In this document: positions 17,283 to 27,857 of the stretch, one piece after another
Numbering within the stretch: position 1 is the first letter of the stretch
Layout of the letters: each line of letters begins with the position of its first letter
Origin: Candidatus Poribacteria bacterium
GTDB lineage: Bacteria; Poribacteria; WGA-4E; WGA-3G
DNA: 64,000 bases
NCBI GenBank assembly: GCA_022826805.1
Contig: JAJDUH010000021.1
Coordinates: forward strand, 62,001 to 126,000
Direction: 5' to 3'
Program-made: the position numbers and the translations under genes
Notes under the pieces: generated by a model
Databases searched by the model: none
What the model was told of the DNA's origin: nothing
Seen by the model: the letters and a program-made list of their open reading frames with translations, nothing else

Positions 17283-18763
17283 TATGAAACTACTCCATTC
17301 GCTCCAATTTGTGGTTTTTGCAGGTGATGCTTGGTATTCTGCTCGAAAGTATAGGCAACGCGTAAGACTTTTTCTTCTGCCATAGGTGCACCGAGCAATT
17401 GCAATCCCACCGGTAAACCACTTGGCACGAAGCCACAGGGAATCGAGATACCAGGCAACCCAGCGTGACTTGCGGGTGTGGTCATCACATCAGATAGATA
17501 CATTTGCAACGGATCCGCGGTCCGCTCACCTATTTTGAATGCGGGCGTAGGCGAGGTAGGTGTTGCGATAACGTCAACTTTTTCAAACGCTGCGTCAAAG
17601 TCAGATTTGATGAGTGTTCGCGCCTTTTGTGCTTTCTTATAGTAGGCATCTTGGTAACCTGCACTTAGTGCAAAGGTCCCAATCATAATCCGGCGCTTTA
17701 CCTCTTCGCCGAACGCTTGACTCCGCGTCTTTTTATACATCGTGATTAGATCTTCTGGATTTTCGTTGCGGTATCCATAGCGAACGCCGTCGTATCTGGC
17801 GAGATTCGCACTCGCTTCCGCGGGAGCAATAATGTAGTACGTTGCGATTGCATACTCGGTGTGCGGCAAAGATATGTCTTCGACTGTTGCCCCGAGTCGT
17901 TCAAGAACGGCGACAGCAGCATGTACCCGATCTGCGATTTCCGTGTCTAAGGCTGGCGTGAAATATTCTTTCGGTATACCGATTTTCATGCCTTCTACAT
18001 CGTTGATAAGGCTCTGCGTGAAATCAGGGACAGGCACATCAACGGAGGTTGCATCCATGGCGTCGCTTCCACAGATGGCGTTGAGTAGGAGTGCGCAATC
18101 GGTGACATCTTTGGTAAATGGACCGATCTGATCAAGTGAAGAGGCAAACGCAACCAAACCGTAGCGAGAGACCCGTCCGTATGTCGGTTTCATACCAACA
18201 ACACCGCAGAGCGCAGCGGGCTGGCGAATTGAACCGCCAGTGTCTGAGCCGAGTGAACAGATGGCTGTATCCGCCGAGACGACTGCGGCGGATCCACCAC
18301 TGGAACCGCCAGGAATGGTATCAAGGTCCCATGGGTTGTGCGTAATCTGATACGCCGAGTTCTCGGTAGACGACCCCATTGCGAATTCGTCCATGTTCGT
18401 TTTACCGAGCATAACGATACCTTGTTCGTTGAGTTTAGTTATGACGGTCGCATCGTAAGGTGGAACGAAGGTTTCAAGGATTTTAGATGCACAGGTGGTA
18501 CGCACGCCTTTGGTGCATATTACATCTTTAATAGCAATCGGAATACCAGCCAAAGGTGGCATATCCTCTCCGTTTTGAAACCCAGCATCGGCAGCGTATG
18601 CTTGTTCTAAGGCGATGTCCTTCGTAAGCGTCAAGTAACCTTTGACGTGCGGTTCGACAGCATCTATACGCGCATAAACAGATTCCGTCAGTTCCACAGC
18701 GGTAATCTCTCTGGCTTTGAGTTTTTCGTGTAATGCGTGTGCCGTCAATTCGTAAAGCGACAT
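17282..18763 (-). CDS. gatA: Asp/Glu-tRNA amidotransferase subunit A
   Basis: A 493-residue amidase-family subunit of GatCAB, which converts Glu-tRNA(Gln) and/or Asp-tRNA(Asn) to the amidated form using glutamine as ammonia donor. The amidase signature is clear: the catalytic Lys in [10 protein letters not shown] near 80, [33 protein letters not shown] near 130-162 with the Ser-cisSer-Lys triad, and [23 protein letters not shown]. Length is normal. It lies 32 bases after gatC and is coupled to a small membrane protein. gatB is not in the window. Its presence suggests the organism lacks a full set of GlnRS/AsnRS. Confidence 0.96.
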   Translation of the reverse strand: MSLYELTAHALHEKLKAREITAVELTESVYARIDAVEPHVKGYLTLTKDIALEQAYAADAGFQNGEDMPPLAGIPIAIKDVICTKGVRTTCASKILETFVPPYDATVITKLNEQGIVMLGKTNMDEFAMGSSTENSAYQITHNPWDLDTIPGGSSGGSAAVVSADTAICSLGSDTGGSIRQPAALCGVVGMKPTYGRVSRYGLVAFASSLDQIGPFTKDVTDCALLLNAICGSDAMDATSVDVPVPDFTQSLINDVEGMKIGIPKEYFTPALDTEIADRVHAAVAVLERLGATVEDISLPHTEYAIATYYIIAPAEASANLARYDGVRYGYRNENPEDLITMYKKTRSQAFGEEVKRRIMIGTFALSAGYQDAYYKKAQKARTLIKSDFDAAFEKVDVIATPTSPTPAFKIGERTADPLQMYLSDVMTTPASHAGLPGISIPCGFVPSGLPVGLQLLGAPMAEEKVLRVAYTFEQNTKHHLQKPQIGANGVVS

Positions 18764-18795
18764 TCCGTCATTCTCCTTCTTGGCGAAGTTTCGTG

Positions 18796-19128
18796 TTAGT
18801 GGCTGCGATCAACCACTCTGGGTACACCGAAGTACCCCTCTTCAGGTTCGGGTGCATTCGCGAGGACCTCTTCGCGCGGATAGGAAGGTTTGACGACATC
18901 TGGTTTAGCGACATGACGGGCACCATCTTGAGAACCCATAATAACAACTTGGTGCGGATGGATGTGCGATGTGGGTGGTACATCGTCTGTCTCCAGTTCA
19001 TTTAGCTTCCCGATATAGTCCAGAATTCGGGCAAGCTGCTCGGTGAAGTGCTGTGTTTCTTCGTCATTAAATTCAAGGCGCGCCAGATTTGCGACATGTT
19101 GGACGCCTTCTGTGGTAATTGTTGCCAT
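18796..19128 (-). CDS. gatC: Asp/Glu-tRNA amidotransferase subunit C
   Basis: A 110-residue small subunit that stabilises GatA-GatB. The family pattern is seen as [16 protein letters not shown] near 8-23, a helix with [24 protein letters not shown], then a C-terminal loop with [28 protein letters not shown] stands 13 bases before the ATG. It sits between uvrD/pcrA (21 bases upstream) and gatA, so the three probably share a transcript. Confidence 0.95.
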   Translation of the reverse strand: MATITTEGVQHVANLARLEFNDEETQHFTEQLARILDYIGKLNELETDDVPPTSHIHPHQVVIMGSQDGARHVAKPDVVKPSYPREEVLANAPEPEEGYFGVPRVVDRSH

Positions 19129-19149
19129 TTGTTGTATTTTGTCTCCTTA

Positions 19150-21351
19150 TTAGTCAGATACCGGTAGCAGGGGTGTCATTGAAGCAGCAAGTTGCTTCGT
19201 GCCAGCACGCGCGAAGCGAACTGTAATATACAGGTCTTGTCCTACATCTCTAACCTTCGTTATCTTACCTCTTCCGAATTTCGGGTGAAGAACAATCTGA
19301 TTAACAGCATAATCCAGCGATTCTTCTTCGGAAACGATCTCGTACGTACCTGGCGTGTCCCGGAATGGAGATCGGTAGCGGTCAACGTGCCTGATGAGAT
19401 GCTCCGGAATTTCGGAGATAAAGCGAGATGGCGTGCGATATTCTCTCTCTCGAAATGTCCTTCGCGAACTTGCATGCGAGAGGTATAGCTGCTCCATTGT
19501 GCGCGTGATCCCGACGTAACAGAGCCGACGTTCTTCCTCTAACTCCGCCTGTGTATCAAGAGAACGCTGATGTGGTAGATAGCCCTCTTCCATACCGACG
19601 ATGAAAACAAAGGGGAATTCCAACCCCTTCGCACTGTGCAAGGTCATCAGTGTCACCATATCGGTGCTGTCGTCGGTCTCCATAGTATCTATATCTGCGG
19701 TGAGTGCTACGTTCTCCAAATAATCCGAAAGGCTTGGCTCGACTTCGTTGTGTTCATATTCGATAACGGCGTTAATGAGTTCCTCAATGTTTTCGACGCG
19801 ATTTTGCGCTTCAATGCTATTTTCCGCCTCTAAATTCTTGAGGTAGCCGGTCACCTTTAAGACATAGTCGAGTGCATCGGCAGGCATAGCAGTGGCGTCA
19901 AAGTCATCAAAGATTTTGACAAAGCGTCGAACTTTCGCCTGAAGGCCGCGGTTAATTGTAGAAATTTCATCAACGCGTCGGATAGCATCAAAAAGTGTTA
20001 TGTTTTCGCTTATCGAAAAATCAACGAGTCGTTGAAGCGTTGTACTTCCGATGCCTCGACTCGGCACGTTTATGATACGTCGGAGGCTCATGGAATCGCT
20101 TGGATTGCACATTACACGGAGGTAGGCAAGGAGATCTTTAATTTCCATTCGATCATAGAAGCCGACGCCGCCGACAATCTGATAGGGAATTTTTGCAGTT
20201 CGGAATGCTTCCTCAAAAATTCGGGATTGAGCATTGGTTCGATAAAAGACGGCAAAGTCTTTGTAATCCACGCCCTCGGTGTGCCAATCCTCAATCTGTG
20301 TCCCGACGTAACCCGCCTCATCGTTTTCGTCCATTGCCTCATAGCAGGTGACAAGTTCACCAAGATCATTTTCTGTCCAAAGTTTCTTCGCCTTCCGCGC
20401 CCTATTGTTGTGGACAACGCCCCACGCGGCATCCAAAATGTTTTGGGTGGAACGATAGTTCTGCTCCAGACGGAGGACGCGGGTGTTGGGATAATCCTTC
20501 TCAAAATCGAGGATATTCCTGATGTCGGCACCGCGAAAAGCATAGATAGATTGGTCATCATCGCCGACGACACAGATATTCTGTTTTTCTCCCGTTAATA
20601 AATGTACTAACTCATACTGACATCGATTGGTATCCTGATACTCATCAACGAGGATATACTCGAACTTGTTCTGATAGTATTGTCGGACGTTTGGGTTTTG
20701 ATTCAAGAGATCAACCGTGAAGAGCAGCAGATCGTCGAAATCAAGGGCATTGTTCAGACGCAGCCCATCTTGATAAAGTGCATAGACCTCGGCGACGATT
20801 CTCTCAAAATAGCCGTCGGCAATTTTCTGGTATGTCTGTGGCGGGATGGATTCATTCTTGGCACGGCTGATGTGGCTGAGGATGGCGCGCGGGTTGTACT
20901 GCTTATCACTATAGTTGAGCCGTCGAAGGACATCCTTGACCAGCGTTGCTTGTTCCCCTGTGTCGAAGATGGTAAAGTCGCGGGTATAGACGTGATCCGT
21001 GGATCGGGATCCGCTTCCAGATTCAGCAGGTGTGCCCAACTTTTCAATATCTCGGCGAAGTATACGCGCACAGGTCGAATGGAATGTTGCCACCCAGAGC
21101 TCATGGCTCACGCTGTCTTCGACGAGTGTATCCAACCGCTGCTTCATCTCTTTTGCTGCTTTGTTGGTAAAGGTCACAGCAAGGATACGGAAGGGAGAGA
21201 TGCGGTGGTGTTTAATGAGGTAAGCGATGCGGTGTGTGATGACGCGCGTTTTGCCACTGCCGGCACCGGACAAAATGAGTAGGGGGCCGTCGGTATGCTG
21301 GACTGCCTCGCGTTGGACATCATTTAAAGATCTTAACAGGTTATCGGTCAA
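19150..21351 (-). CDS. pcrA: ATP-dependent DNA helicase, UvrD/PcrA family
   Basis: A 733-residue superfamily 1 3'-5' helicase used in repair and replication-conflict resolution. Walker A SGAGSGKTR lies at 28-36, motif Ia follows as AVTFTNKAAKEM, motif II is VDEYQDTN, motif III GDDDQSIYAFRGAD, motif IV LEQNYRST, motif V TLMTLHSAKGLEFPFVFIVG and motif VI YVGITR. The C-terminal 60 residues contain a Tudor-like PcrA tail (YAVNQIVLHPKFGRGKI) that in PcrA contacts RNA polymerase. That tail favours PcrA over UvrD in name. It leads the gatC-gatA operon. Confidence 0.95.
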   Translation of the reverse strand: MTDNLLRSLNDVQREAVQHTDGPLLILSGAGSGKTRVITHRIAYLIKHHRISPFRILAVTFTNKAAKEMKQRLDTLVEDSVSHELWVATFHSTCARILRRDIEKLGTPAESGSGSRSTDHVYTRDFTIFDTGEQATLVKDVLRRLNYSDKQYNPRAILSHISRAKNESIPPQTYQKIADGYFERIVAEVYALYQDGLRLNNALDFDDLLLFTVDLLNQNPNVRQYYQNKFEYILVDEYQDTNRCQYELVHLLTGEKQNICVVGDDDQSIYAFRGADIRNILDFEKDYPNTRVLRLEQNYRSTQNILDAAWGVVHNNRARKAKKLWTENDLGELVTCYEAMDENDEAGYVGTQIEDWHTEGVDYKDFAVFYRTNAQSRIFEEAFRTAKIPYQIVGGVGFYDRMEIKDLLAYLRVMCNPSDSMSLRRIINVPSRGIGSTTLQRLVDFSISENITLFDAIRRVDEISTINRGLQAKVRRFVKIFDDFDATAMPADALDYVLKVTGYLKNLEAENSIEAQNRVENIEELINAVIEYEHNEVEPSLSDYLENVALTADIDTMETDDSTDMVTLMTLHSAKGLEFPFVFIVGMEEGYLPHQRSLDTQAELEEERRLCYVGITRTMEQLYLSHASSRRTFREREYRTPSRFISEIPEHLIRHVDRYRSPFRDTPGTYEIVSEEESLDYAVNQIVLHPKFGRGKITKVRDVGQDLYITVRFARAGTKQLAASMTPLLPVSD

Positions 21352-21560
21352 AGCTTGCCTCTTGTCTCTTAGTATTCAAAGTAGTAGACACGCGCCGGTG
21401 TGCCGTAACAGCCGTGCAAGCAGCCGGTAGAGTGCCTCAATTTCATGCTATTAAAGTATACCCGATTTGGGGTTAATTATGCAAGGTGAATAATTTAATG
21501 GCTGTTGGTTGTCTGAATCAGGATTCACAGGATTTTAGGATTTTCAGGATTATTGAATTT

Positions 21561-21663
21561 TGTTGGGTTTCGCTGCTACTTAGGAGTATTCAAATACCTT
21601 GAAAATGCAAAATTTTCTGTGCCTAATATGGACAGTTTTTATGTCCGCTCAACCCAACCTACG
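21561..21663. repeat. 103-bp element with TTGGGTT/AACCCAA ends, copy 2
   Basis: Starts TGTTGGGTTTCGCT and ends CTCAACCCAACCTACG. It has exactly the same length as the copy at 5460-5562 but an unrelated AT-rich interior. Confidence 0.75.
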
Positions 21664-21914
21664 CGATGGTCCTTTAGACCGGTGCGGTTAAAATGCACAT
21701 CGCATAAATCAGAATCAACGGTATTCATGCCTTAATGAAGATTAATTTATTAATTCGGTAATGTCCAAAGATCCGGACGCCCGGATTTAGTCTGGGAATA
21801 GACGAAATCCATTCCTTGTATTACATTCTTGTTCGGGAGTGTTTTACTGGGGCGCGTCCCCAACAAGTTGGGACATCCAGAAAAATTACCGATTTAAATT
21901 CTGAAACTTCATAT

Positions 21915-21956
21915 AGGCATGAACCGGGTATGAATGCCTTAATGGCATTCCCCGGA
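21915..21956. repeat. CCGGGTAT/GAATGCC hairpin unit
   Basis: GCATGAACCGGGTAT followed by GAATGCCTTAATGGCATTC and CCCGG. One more member of the family seen at 5681 and 7061. A truncated unit, AATCAACGGTATTCATGCCTTAATG, lies at about 21713-21737. Confidence 0.72.
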
Positions 21957-22001
21957 GCGTGTACGCTGCAAAACCGCACCTACAAATATAAAAGGAGGAA
22001 C

Positions 22002-22060
22002 GGTGCGGAATGTAAAGCTAAGACAAATTGTGCTTTAATAGCACAATTTCAAACCGCACC
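22002..22060. repeat. Nested palindromes: GGTGCGG...CCGCACC around a GACAAATT hairpin
   Basis: The outer arms GGTGCGG (22002-22008) and CCGCACC (22054-22060) enclose AATGTAAAGCTAAGACAAATT and the hairpin AAATTGTGCT-TTAAT-AGCACAATTT (22025-22049). CCGCACCTAC also occurs at 21974, so the outer palindrome is itself a repeat family. It looks like one element inserted into another. Confidence 0.72.
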
Positions 22061-22092
22061 TACCTATTTTAAGGTTTAAGGGCAAACGGCAA

Positions 22093-24963
22093 TCAGGTGA
22101 GATATTCCTTCAAGAATTGACCAGTGTAAGAGGCTTTGACTTTGGCTATTTCCTCAGGGGTTCCCTGTGCTAAGACCTCTCCGCCTTTATGTCCGCCCTC
22201 TGGACCGAGGTCGATGACATAGTCGGCGGTTTTGATGACATCGAGATGATGCTCAATTACAAGGACAGTGTGTCCACTATCAACAAGACGATTGAGGCTG
22301 TCCAAAAGCTTTTGAACATCTGCCATGTGCAGCCCTGTTGTTGGTTCATCCAAGATATAGAGGTTATGTTTGCCTCGCTTGATTTTACCTAACTCACTTG
22401 CCAACTTTATTCGTTGTGCTTCGCCGCCGGAGAGGATAGTGGCAGGATGCCCAATTTGGAGATAGCCCATACCGAGCTGATTGAGCACGTTCAGTTTGTG
22501 ATGGATTAACCGCTGATCGGCAAAGAATTCAACCCCTTCCTCAATTGACATATTAAGGATTTCAGAGATATTTCTGCCGTTGTAGGTCACATCAAGTGTA
22601 TCCTCATTGTAGCGTGCGCCTTTACAAGTCGGGCAAACGACCTCGACATCGGGCATAAAATGGAGTTGGGTGGTAATAGTGCCTTCGCCGTGGCATTCTT
22701 CACACCGCCCGCCTTTGACATTGAAACTAAATCGGGAGGCGGTGTAGCCCCTTGCAGCTGAGAGTGGTGTGCTGGCGAAGAGTTTGCGGATGTTGTCGTA
22801 AAACCCGATATAAGTCGCAGGATTAGAACGTGGCGAACGCCCTATAGGGGACTGATCGATGTTGATAACATTGCTTACGTGTTCATGCCCCTCCAATTCA
22901 TCGTGTGCCCCATAAAGGACTCGACTGTCATGATAGAGGGCATAAAGCTTCTTGTAGAGGATCTCGTTGACAAGGGTGCTTTTGCCAGAACCAGAGGCTC
23001 CGGTAATACAGATAAATACACCGAGTGGAATATCAACGTTGATACTTCTGAGATTGTTTGCTTTGGCACCGGTGATGCTTAGGTATTTTCCATTCAAGTC
23101 CCGACGCTGCGTTGGTAGCGAAATTTCTCGCTTTCCGCTCATATAGAGCCCTGTCCAAGATTCGGTGGAGTCAAGAATTGTTTTAAGGTCGCCTTGGACG
23201 ACGATATGTCCACCGTGGATACCGGGTCCGGGTCCGAGTTCGATAACGTGATCTGCGGCGCGAATTGTGCTTTCATCATGCTCAACGACGATAACTGTGT
23301 TGCCGATGTCCCGCAATTTTCGCAGCGTCTCTATCATCTTAACATTATCCTTCGGATGCAAACCGATACTCGGTTCATCAAGGACATAGAGCATGCCCAT
23401 TAATCCGGAACCAATCTGCGTAGAGAGGCGGATGCGCTGTGATTCGCCCCCGGAAAGGGTTGCGGAACGACGATTCAGGTTTAGGTAGTCGAGTCCGATA
23501 CCGAGGAGGAGGTTAATCCGAACGACGAGCTCATTGATGACCCGCTTGCCAGCCTCCCGCTGCTTTTCTGGAATACCTGTGATACTCAGCAAGAAATCAC
23601 GCAATTCTTCAAAGTGCAACTCACCTACATCGTGGATCGTCTGGTCCTTAATAGTAACGAGGAGACGTTGTCGTTTGAGTTTCGCCCCATCGCAATCGGG
23701 ACAGGTGCGCTCTACCATCACTTTTCGGAGATATTCTTCCATTCCAGAATGCGCTTCTCCGCGTTTTCGATAGTTTCGATAGTGCCTGTCGATACGGGTG
23801 GCGATTCCGTCAAAACGGATTTTTCGACCGAGGTGGCGTTTTTCGACGGGTCGCGCGCCTTCAGGTTGTAAGATAGGAAATTCTTCACCGCGTGTCCCGT
23901 AATAGAGCACATCAACGACCTCTTCGGGTAGATCGGCGAAAGGCACATTCAGGTCAAAGTTGTAGTGTGCGGCGAGGCTGTACATTGTCCTGCCGTCCCA
24001 TCGGTCAGGATCATAGTTAAAAGCCTGATGGACGAATGCGCCCTCGGCAATACTCCAGCTTGTGTCAGGGACAAGCAGGTTTGGATGTACTTGCAAGTAG
24101 GTGCCGAGTCCGGAACAGGTTACACATGCGCCGGTCGGTTCGTTAAAGGTGAAGTGGTGGGGTCCGAGTTCAGCCATGAGTACCCCGTGTTTGAGGCATC
24201 CGAAGCCTTCCAAAAGTTCTATGGCATCCGCCTCAGCGTCCTCTGGAAATTTGACATCAAATCGCATGAAGCCTTCACCGACAAGCATGGCGTGTTCAAG
24301 GGAGGCGAGGACCTGTCTGTCAATGTCTTTTTTGATAAAGAATTTATCGACGATGACCTGTATATCGTATTCGAGATCTGGGTCGAGTTCAATTTCTTCG
24401 CTGATGTCGTGTTCAATGCCGTCAATTCTAACGTGTCTGCACCCTTTCGTACGGATATCGTCGAAGAGATAGTCATAATCTTCACCGTAGATTTTAAAGA
24501 CGGGTGCGTGAATCTCAACCTCGGAGCCTTCTGGCAAAGCGAGGAGCCGCTCCAAAATCTGGTAGTGCGATCGAATTGGAATCACGGTCTCACAATAAGG
24601 ACAGTGTGCGATCCCGATGGTTGCAAAGAGCATACGGAGGTAGTCTTGCAGATCGGTCATTGTGCCGACGGTGGAGCGCGGATTCATGGTGATTGTTTTT
24701 TGTTCGATGGAAACAACAGGCGACAATCCGTCAATGAAATCGACATCGGGTTTTTTGAGTTGGGTGATAAAGCGTTTGGCGTACGTGGACATCGATTCAA
24801 GGAATCGGCGCTGCCCTTCGGCATAGACGGTATCAAATGCTAATGAAGATTTACCGGAACCACTGATTCCTGTGACGACGACGAGTTGGTTCCGTGGAAT
24901 CTCAACTTCAATATTTTGTAGATTATTTTCTCGTGCGCCTTTAACGGCGACAGTCTGTCTCAT
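22093..24963 (-). CDS. uvrA: Excinuclease ABC subunit A
   Basis: A 956-residue damage-recognition ATPase of nucleotide excision repair; works as a dimer with UvrB. Two ABC ATPase modules are present. The first has [14 protein letters not shown] at about 33-46 and [11 protein letters not shown]. The second has [15 protein letters not shown] and [17 protein letters not shown]. Zinc-binding pairs are CPYC near 120, CVTC, CPDC and the CEECHGEG...CPTCKGARY finger of the second half. Length and domain order are standard, and the gene appears intact. It is isolated, with repeats downstream and a VapBC pair upstream. Confidence 0.97.
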   Translation of the reverse strand: MRQTVAVKGARENNLQNIEVEIPRNQLVVVTGISGSGKSSLAFDTVYAEGQRRFLESMSTYAKRFITQLKKPDVDFIDGLSPVVSIEQKTITMNPRSTVGTMTDLQDYLRMLFATIGIAHCPYCETVIPIRSHYQILERLLALPEGSEVEIHAPVFKIYGEDYDYLFDDIRTKGCRHVRIDGIEHDISEEIELDPDLEYDIQVIVDKFFIKKDIDRQVLASLEHAMLVGEGFMRFDVKFPEDAEADAIELLEGFGCLKHGVLMAELGPHHFTFNEPTGACVTCSGLGTYLQVHPNLLVPDTSWSIAEGAFVHQAFNYDPDRWDGRTMYSLAAHYNFDLNVPFADLPEEVVDVLYYGTRGEEFPILQPEGARPVEKRHLGRKIRFDGIATRIDRHYRNYRKRGEAHSGMEEYLRKVMVERTCPDCDGAKLKRQRLLVTIKDQTIHDVGELHFEELRDFLLSITGIPEKQREAGKRVINELVVRINLLLGIGLDYLNLNRRSATLSGGESQRIRLSTQIGSGLMGMLYVLDEPSIGLHPKDNVKMIETLRKLRDIGNTVIVVEHDESTIRAADHVIELGPGPGIHGGHIVVQGDLKTILDSTESWTGLYMSGKREISLPTQRRDLNGKYLSITGAKANNLRSINVDIPLGVFICITGASGSGKSTLVNEILYKKLYALYHDSRVLYGAHDELEGHEHVSNVINIDQSPIGRSPRSNPATYIGFYDNIRKLFASTPLSAARGYTASRFSFNVKGGRCEECHGEGTITTQLHFMPDVEVVCPTCKGARYNEDTLDVTYNGRNISEILNMSIEEGVEFFADQRLIHHKLNVLNQLGMGYLQIGHPATILSGGEAQRIKLASELGKIKRGKHNLYILDEPTTGLHMADVQKLLDSLNRLVDSGHTVLVIEHHLDVIKTADYVIDLGPEGGHKGGEVLAQGTPEEIAKVKASYTGQFLKEYLT

Positions 24964-25018
24964 TTGTCCCTCCTACAGTGGTACTGGGTACTGGGTACTG
25001 GTTAACTCAAATCCAACT

Positions 25019-25441
25019 TCAGGTCATTTGATAAGCGACACCCATTTCAACTGCCACCCTATGCAAATCTCTATCTAACGTCATTAATGACAAGTCAAGA
25101 CGCACCGCGAGTTCCAGATAACTGGCATCATAAGTTGTCAATTCATATTTTTCTGCTAATTGACAAACCGTCTTCATCGTATCGCCTTGTGTCGCTGCAG
25201 CAATATTAACTGTCACAGGCAATATCGCTATCACGTCAAGATATTGCAATAAAACTTCTCTGCCTATACGTTTGCGTCGGTAAGCCATGAGTAGCGCATT
25301 ACTAATTTCCTGATAAAACAAGGAAGGAACAATTGCCACAACTATGCCATGTTGCAAGTCTTCAAGGATTTTCCGAGTTTGTGCTTCAATTTCATCAGGT
25401 AGAAGACTAGCTACTAAAACTGAACAATCAATAACTATCAT
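25019..25441 (-). CDS. vapC: PIN-domain toxin, VapC-like
   Basis: A 140-residue PIN ribonuclease. The four acidic residues expected of the Mg2+ site are D5 ([10 protein letters not shown]), E45 (YQEISNALL), D105 ([11 protein letters not shown]) and D123 (TLDRDL). The ATG at 25441 overlaps the antitoxin stop in ATGA, which makes it the preferred start; an in-frame upstream ATG at 25462 would give 147 residues inside the antitoxin gene. It is predicted to cleave RNA when freed from its partner. No odd composition. Confidence 0.88.
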   Translation of the reverse strand: MIVIDCSVLVASLLPDEIEAQTRKILEDLQHGIVVAIVPSLFYQEISNALLMAYRRKRIGREVLLQYLDVIAILPVTVNIAAATQGDTMKTVCQLAEKYELTTYDASYLELAVRLDLSLMTLDRDLHRVAVEMGVAYQMT

Positions 25442-25680
25442 CTGCGGCCTTCGTTCTTCCAATCCACCACCTCACGAACCGTCCCAACAGGAAACTTTGC
25501 ACGCAATGCAATTAACTGACCGTAAGCGTCATTTGCCTTAGCCGGAACCACATCACAAGGTGGCACCATTACTGCCACTACTTTTCCTCTATTGGTTATA
25601 GAAAAACTTTCTCCATTTTCAACACACTTGAGAAGTCTTGATAAATGCGTCTTTGCTTCATGAACGCCTATTTCGGTCAT
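25438..25680 (-). CDS. Phd/YefM-type antitoxin
   Basis: An 80-residue antitoxin with the Phd/YefM N-terminus VHEAKTHLSRLLKCVENGES, then FSITNRGKVVAVMVPP, a DNA-binding dimer fold, and a C-terminal segment that presumably wraps the PIN toxin. It lies upstream of and overlaps the toxin by four bases. Such proteins normally repress their own operon, and AAAGAGG precedes the ATG. The nucleotidyltransferase gene next upstream ends 41 bases before this start, so readthrough is possible. Confidence 0.87.
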   Translation of the reverse strand: MTEIGVHEAKTHLSRLLKCVENGESFSITNRGKVVAVMVPPCDVVPAKANDAYGQLIALRAKFPVGTVREVVDWKNEGRR

Positions 25681-25721
25681 TTGTTTGATACCTCTTTTTA
25701 AAAGAATATAGAAAGCTATTC

Positions 25722-27665
25722 CTACAGAAACGGATTGTTTGCATCGTAATAATATGAGGGTTCCTCTACGGAGACTTGGCTATCCATGGTTAAGCGGACA
25801 GGTGCGGAGAACTGTTCAATGATTCCTTTTTGCGTGAGCCATTCGCATGCTAACTCAAGGGCAAGTTCTCGTTTTCCGAAATGGGTATAGAGGTCGGTTA
25901 TTGTGCGTTCATCGCCTGATGCCTCTAAGAAGTCGAGCAAGGGTTTGAACAACAACTGCCAATCGTCTTCCAGATATTGGTCGACCTGTTCGAGTGCCTC
26001 GCGGAGCACGGCTTCATCTTTGGGTTTATCTATAAAGTCGATGAAAACGGCGTTGAAAAAAGAGGGGTTGTACTTAAGTGCCTGATAGATAGCCTTGCGC
26101 CTGGGTGTTTCGCCATGTTTGAGTACTTCAATACGCGCCAGTTCTCTAATAGCGTACTTGAGGTAGAGAAAGGTGTAATCAATGTCATGTTTGAGGTGTA
26201 ACCATTTCTCAGCTTTGGCAAGGATAGCCGTTACACCAGCGGCAGCGTTGAAAAGTTGGGACTGCTTATCTCTGTCCCCGACCTGCAGACAAGTGGGATC
26301 CCCGACTTGAAAATTAGCATCGCCGTCTACAGCAAACAGGCTGTCTTTGGAAAAGAGCACACAACTGTCGGCAAGGATTGAATGGAGTCGGCTGCCCTGG
26401 GGTGTCGTGTCCAATATTTTTCGATAGTCGCTGCGAGTGTAGAGTTGAACCCGAAATGGAATACCTTCCTCGATTAACTGATACTCTTTCTGCTTGAACC
26501 TTGTACCGTCTCGGAGAATTAAGGTTATGTGAACAGCGGTTTTCTCCCAAACGTTGTCCTCGGCGAGGTTGCTGGTGAGGATTGCGGCGAGGACGTATCG
26601 GTCTTGTTCGAGTGTGTCCGCCAGATTGTCCAGTGCGGTGTGGATCTGTGTGTAGATATTCGCTTGCTGACGCGCCTGAGAAGCATCGCGAGTATAACTC
26701 GTTCCTACAGTGCTGTCATAATAGTAAGCAGGCTCTTCCACAGCGATTTGGCTTTTCACAGTAAGGTTCAGGGGCATTGCCACCTGTCTAATGACCCCTT
26801 TCCATGTTAGCCATTGACACACTAAATCGAGTGATTCTTCATCGAATTCTGGTTCCTCTTCACTTTTACCATGTGGGCTGTGTCCTAAGTCAGTGTTTAG
26901 TTCGGTGCCTGTGCGTGGTGTCCTCTGCTCAATCAGGTAATCAAGGATTGGTTGAAAGATAAACTGTCGTTCATCGAGGTAGGCATTAATTGCATCAAGT
27001 GCGTCCTGAATTATGCTCTCGTTCTTTTTGCAGTTGATTAGATCGGTATAGACGCGGTTGAAGAAATCGGGGTTGTACTGGAGTGCAGGTTGGATGACCT
27101 CACGTGCAGGGATTTGATTATTTAAAAGGACTTCTATCCGTGCTAATCCTTGTACGGCATCAAGGATAGATAGGAAAGCGGTGAGGCAATCCTTGTTAAC
27201 ATAAAATTGTTTTTCGGCGTATAAAAGGCTCGGCAAAGTGTTGGCGACGACGCTGAGGACTTGGAACTGCTTATCGCGTTCGCCGATATTGTTGCGATCG
27301 GCGTTTTTATCATACCACTCTTGGATGGAGGCATCGCGTGAAAAGAGGAGGGTGCTGTGCGAGAAATAGGAGTGCATGAAAGACCCTTGCTGGGCGCGCT
27401 CTATGGTCTGTTTAAAAGCGTTCCGTGGCGTTATACTGGCGTGGATGTTCACCCCATTTTCAACGAGCGAGAAGAAGGATTGGGTTGGACGAATTGCATC
27501 TCTGCCGACGAGTTCGACATCAAGGTCGGACTTTTCCCATACCTGTGCATAAGAAAAACTACCGGCGACAATCGCAGCGAGGATATAGGGATCCTTGCGC
27601 ACCTTCTCAACGAGTGTATTTGCAGCCTCGCGGTATTGTTCTTCAATAGCGTCTTGGGATCGCAT
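25722..27665 (-). CDS. Tandem-duplicated nucleotidyltransferase-fold protein
   Basis: A 647-residue protein built of two homologous halves (about 1-320 and 335-647). Each half begins with a Pol-beta-type nucleotidyltransferase domain, continues with a helical HEPN-like region, and ends with a winged-helix-like segment finishing SQ[IV][AS]VEEP[AS]YYYD. The first half keeps the catalytic motif: G35-S36 and D47-x-D49 in VWEKSDLDVEL. In the second half the matching residues are T364-S365, A377 and H379 (VWEKTAVHITL), so that copy cannot bind metal and is a pseudoenzyme. The substrate is unknown; aminoglycoside-, tRNA- or protein-modifying activity are all possible. Confidence 0.75.
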   Translation of the reverse strand: MRSQDAIEEQYREAANTLVEKVRKDPYILAAIVAGSFSYAQVWEKSDLDVELVGRDAIRPTQSFFSLVENGVNIHASITPRNAFKQTIERAQQGSFMHSYFSHSTLLFSRDASIQEWYDKNADRNNIGERDKQFQVLSVVANTLPSLLYAEKQFYVNKDCLTAFLSILDAVQGLARIEVLLNNQIPAREVIQPALQYNPDFFNRVYTDLINCKKNESIIQDALDAINAYLDERQFIFQPILDYLIEQRTPRTGTELNTDLGHSPHGKSEEEPEFDEESLDLVCQWLTWKGVIRQVAMPLNLTVKSQIAVEEPAYYYDSTVGTSYTRDASQARQQANIYTQIHTALDNLADTLEQDRYVLAAILTSNLAEDNVWEKTAVHITLILRDGTRFKQKEYQLIEEGIPFRVQLYTRSDYRKILDTTPQGSRLHSILADSCVLFSKDSLFAVDGDANFQVGDPTCLQVGDRDKQSQLFNAAAGVTAILAKAEKWLHLKHDIDYTFLYLKYAIRELARIEVLKHGETPRRKAIYQALKYNPSFFNAVFIDFIDKPKDEAVLREALEQVDQYLEDDWQLLFKPLLDFLEASGDERTITDLYTHFGKRELALELACEWLTQKGIIEQFSAPVRLTMDSQVSVEEPSYYYDANNPFL

Positions 27666-27857
27666 TTAATGCTCCTGCTTCAGTGCAGTTGGAGACCAAA
27701 TTTCGTTCAAAAAATTGGGATTCTTTGTTATTAATTATACTACAAATCTGCTATTAGTATGCAAATAAATTTGACAAAATAACGTATGTTCAACACATAC
27801 GTACTTGACCGGGAGTTTCTTGTGTTTTTCCTCTAATTTTACGAAAATTACCCTTAA

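Larger units (their letters stand above)
21352..22092. other. Large repeat-filled intergenic region
   Basis: No gene is supported in 740 bases. Contents in order: TCTGAATCAGGATTCACAGG-type repeat near 21510 (a related one is at 28018), the 103-bp TTGGGTT element at 21561-21663, a truncated ACGGTAT unit at 21708-21738, hairpin sequences around 21770-21870 (for example GGGGCGCGTCCCC), another ACGGTAT-type unit at 21915-21956, and the nested palindrome at 22002-22060. Frames such as 21816-22079 are translations of repeats. Confidence 0.7.

Noticed and set aside
23965..24843. Plus-strand 292-residue frame over uvrA
   Set aside because: It is the shadow of the uvrA coding strand; uvrA motifs are complete on the minus strand.
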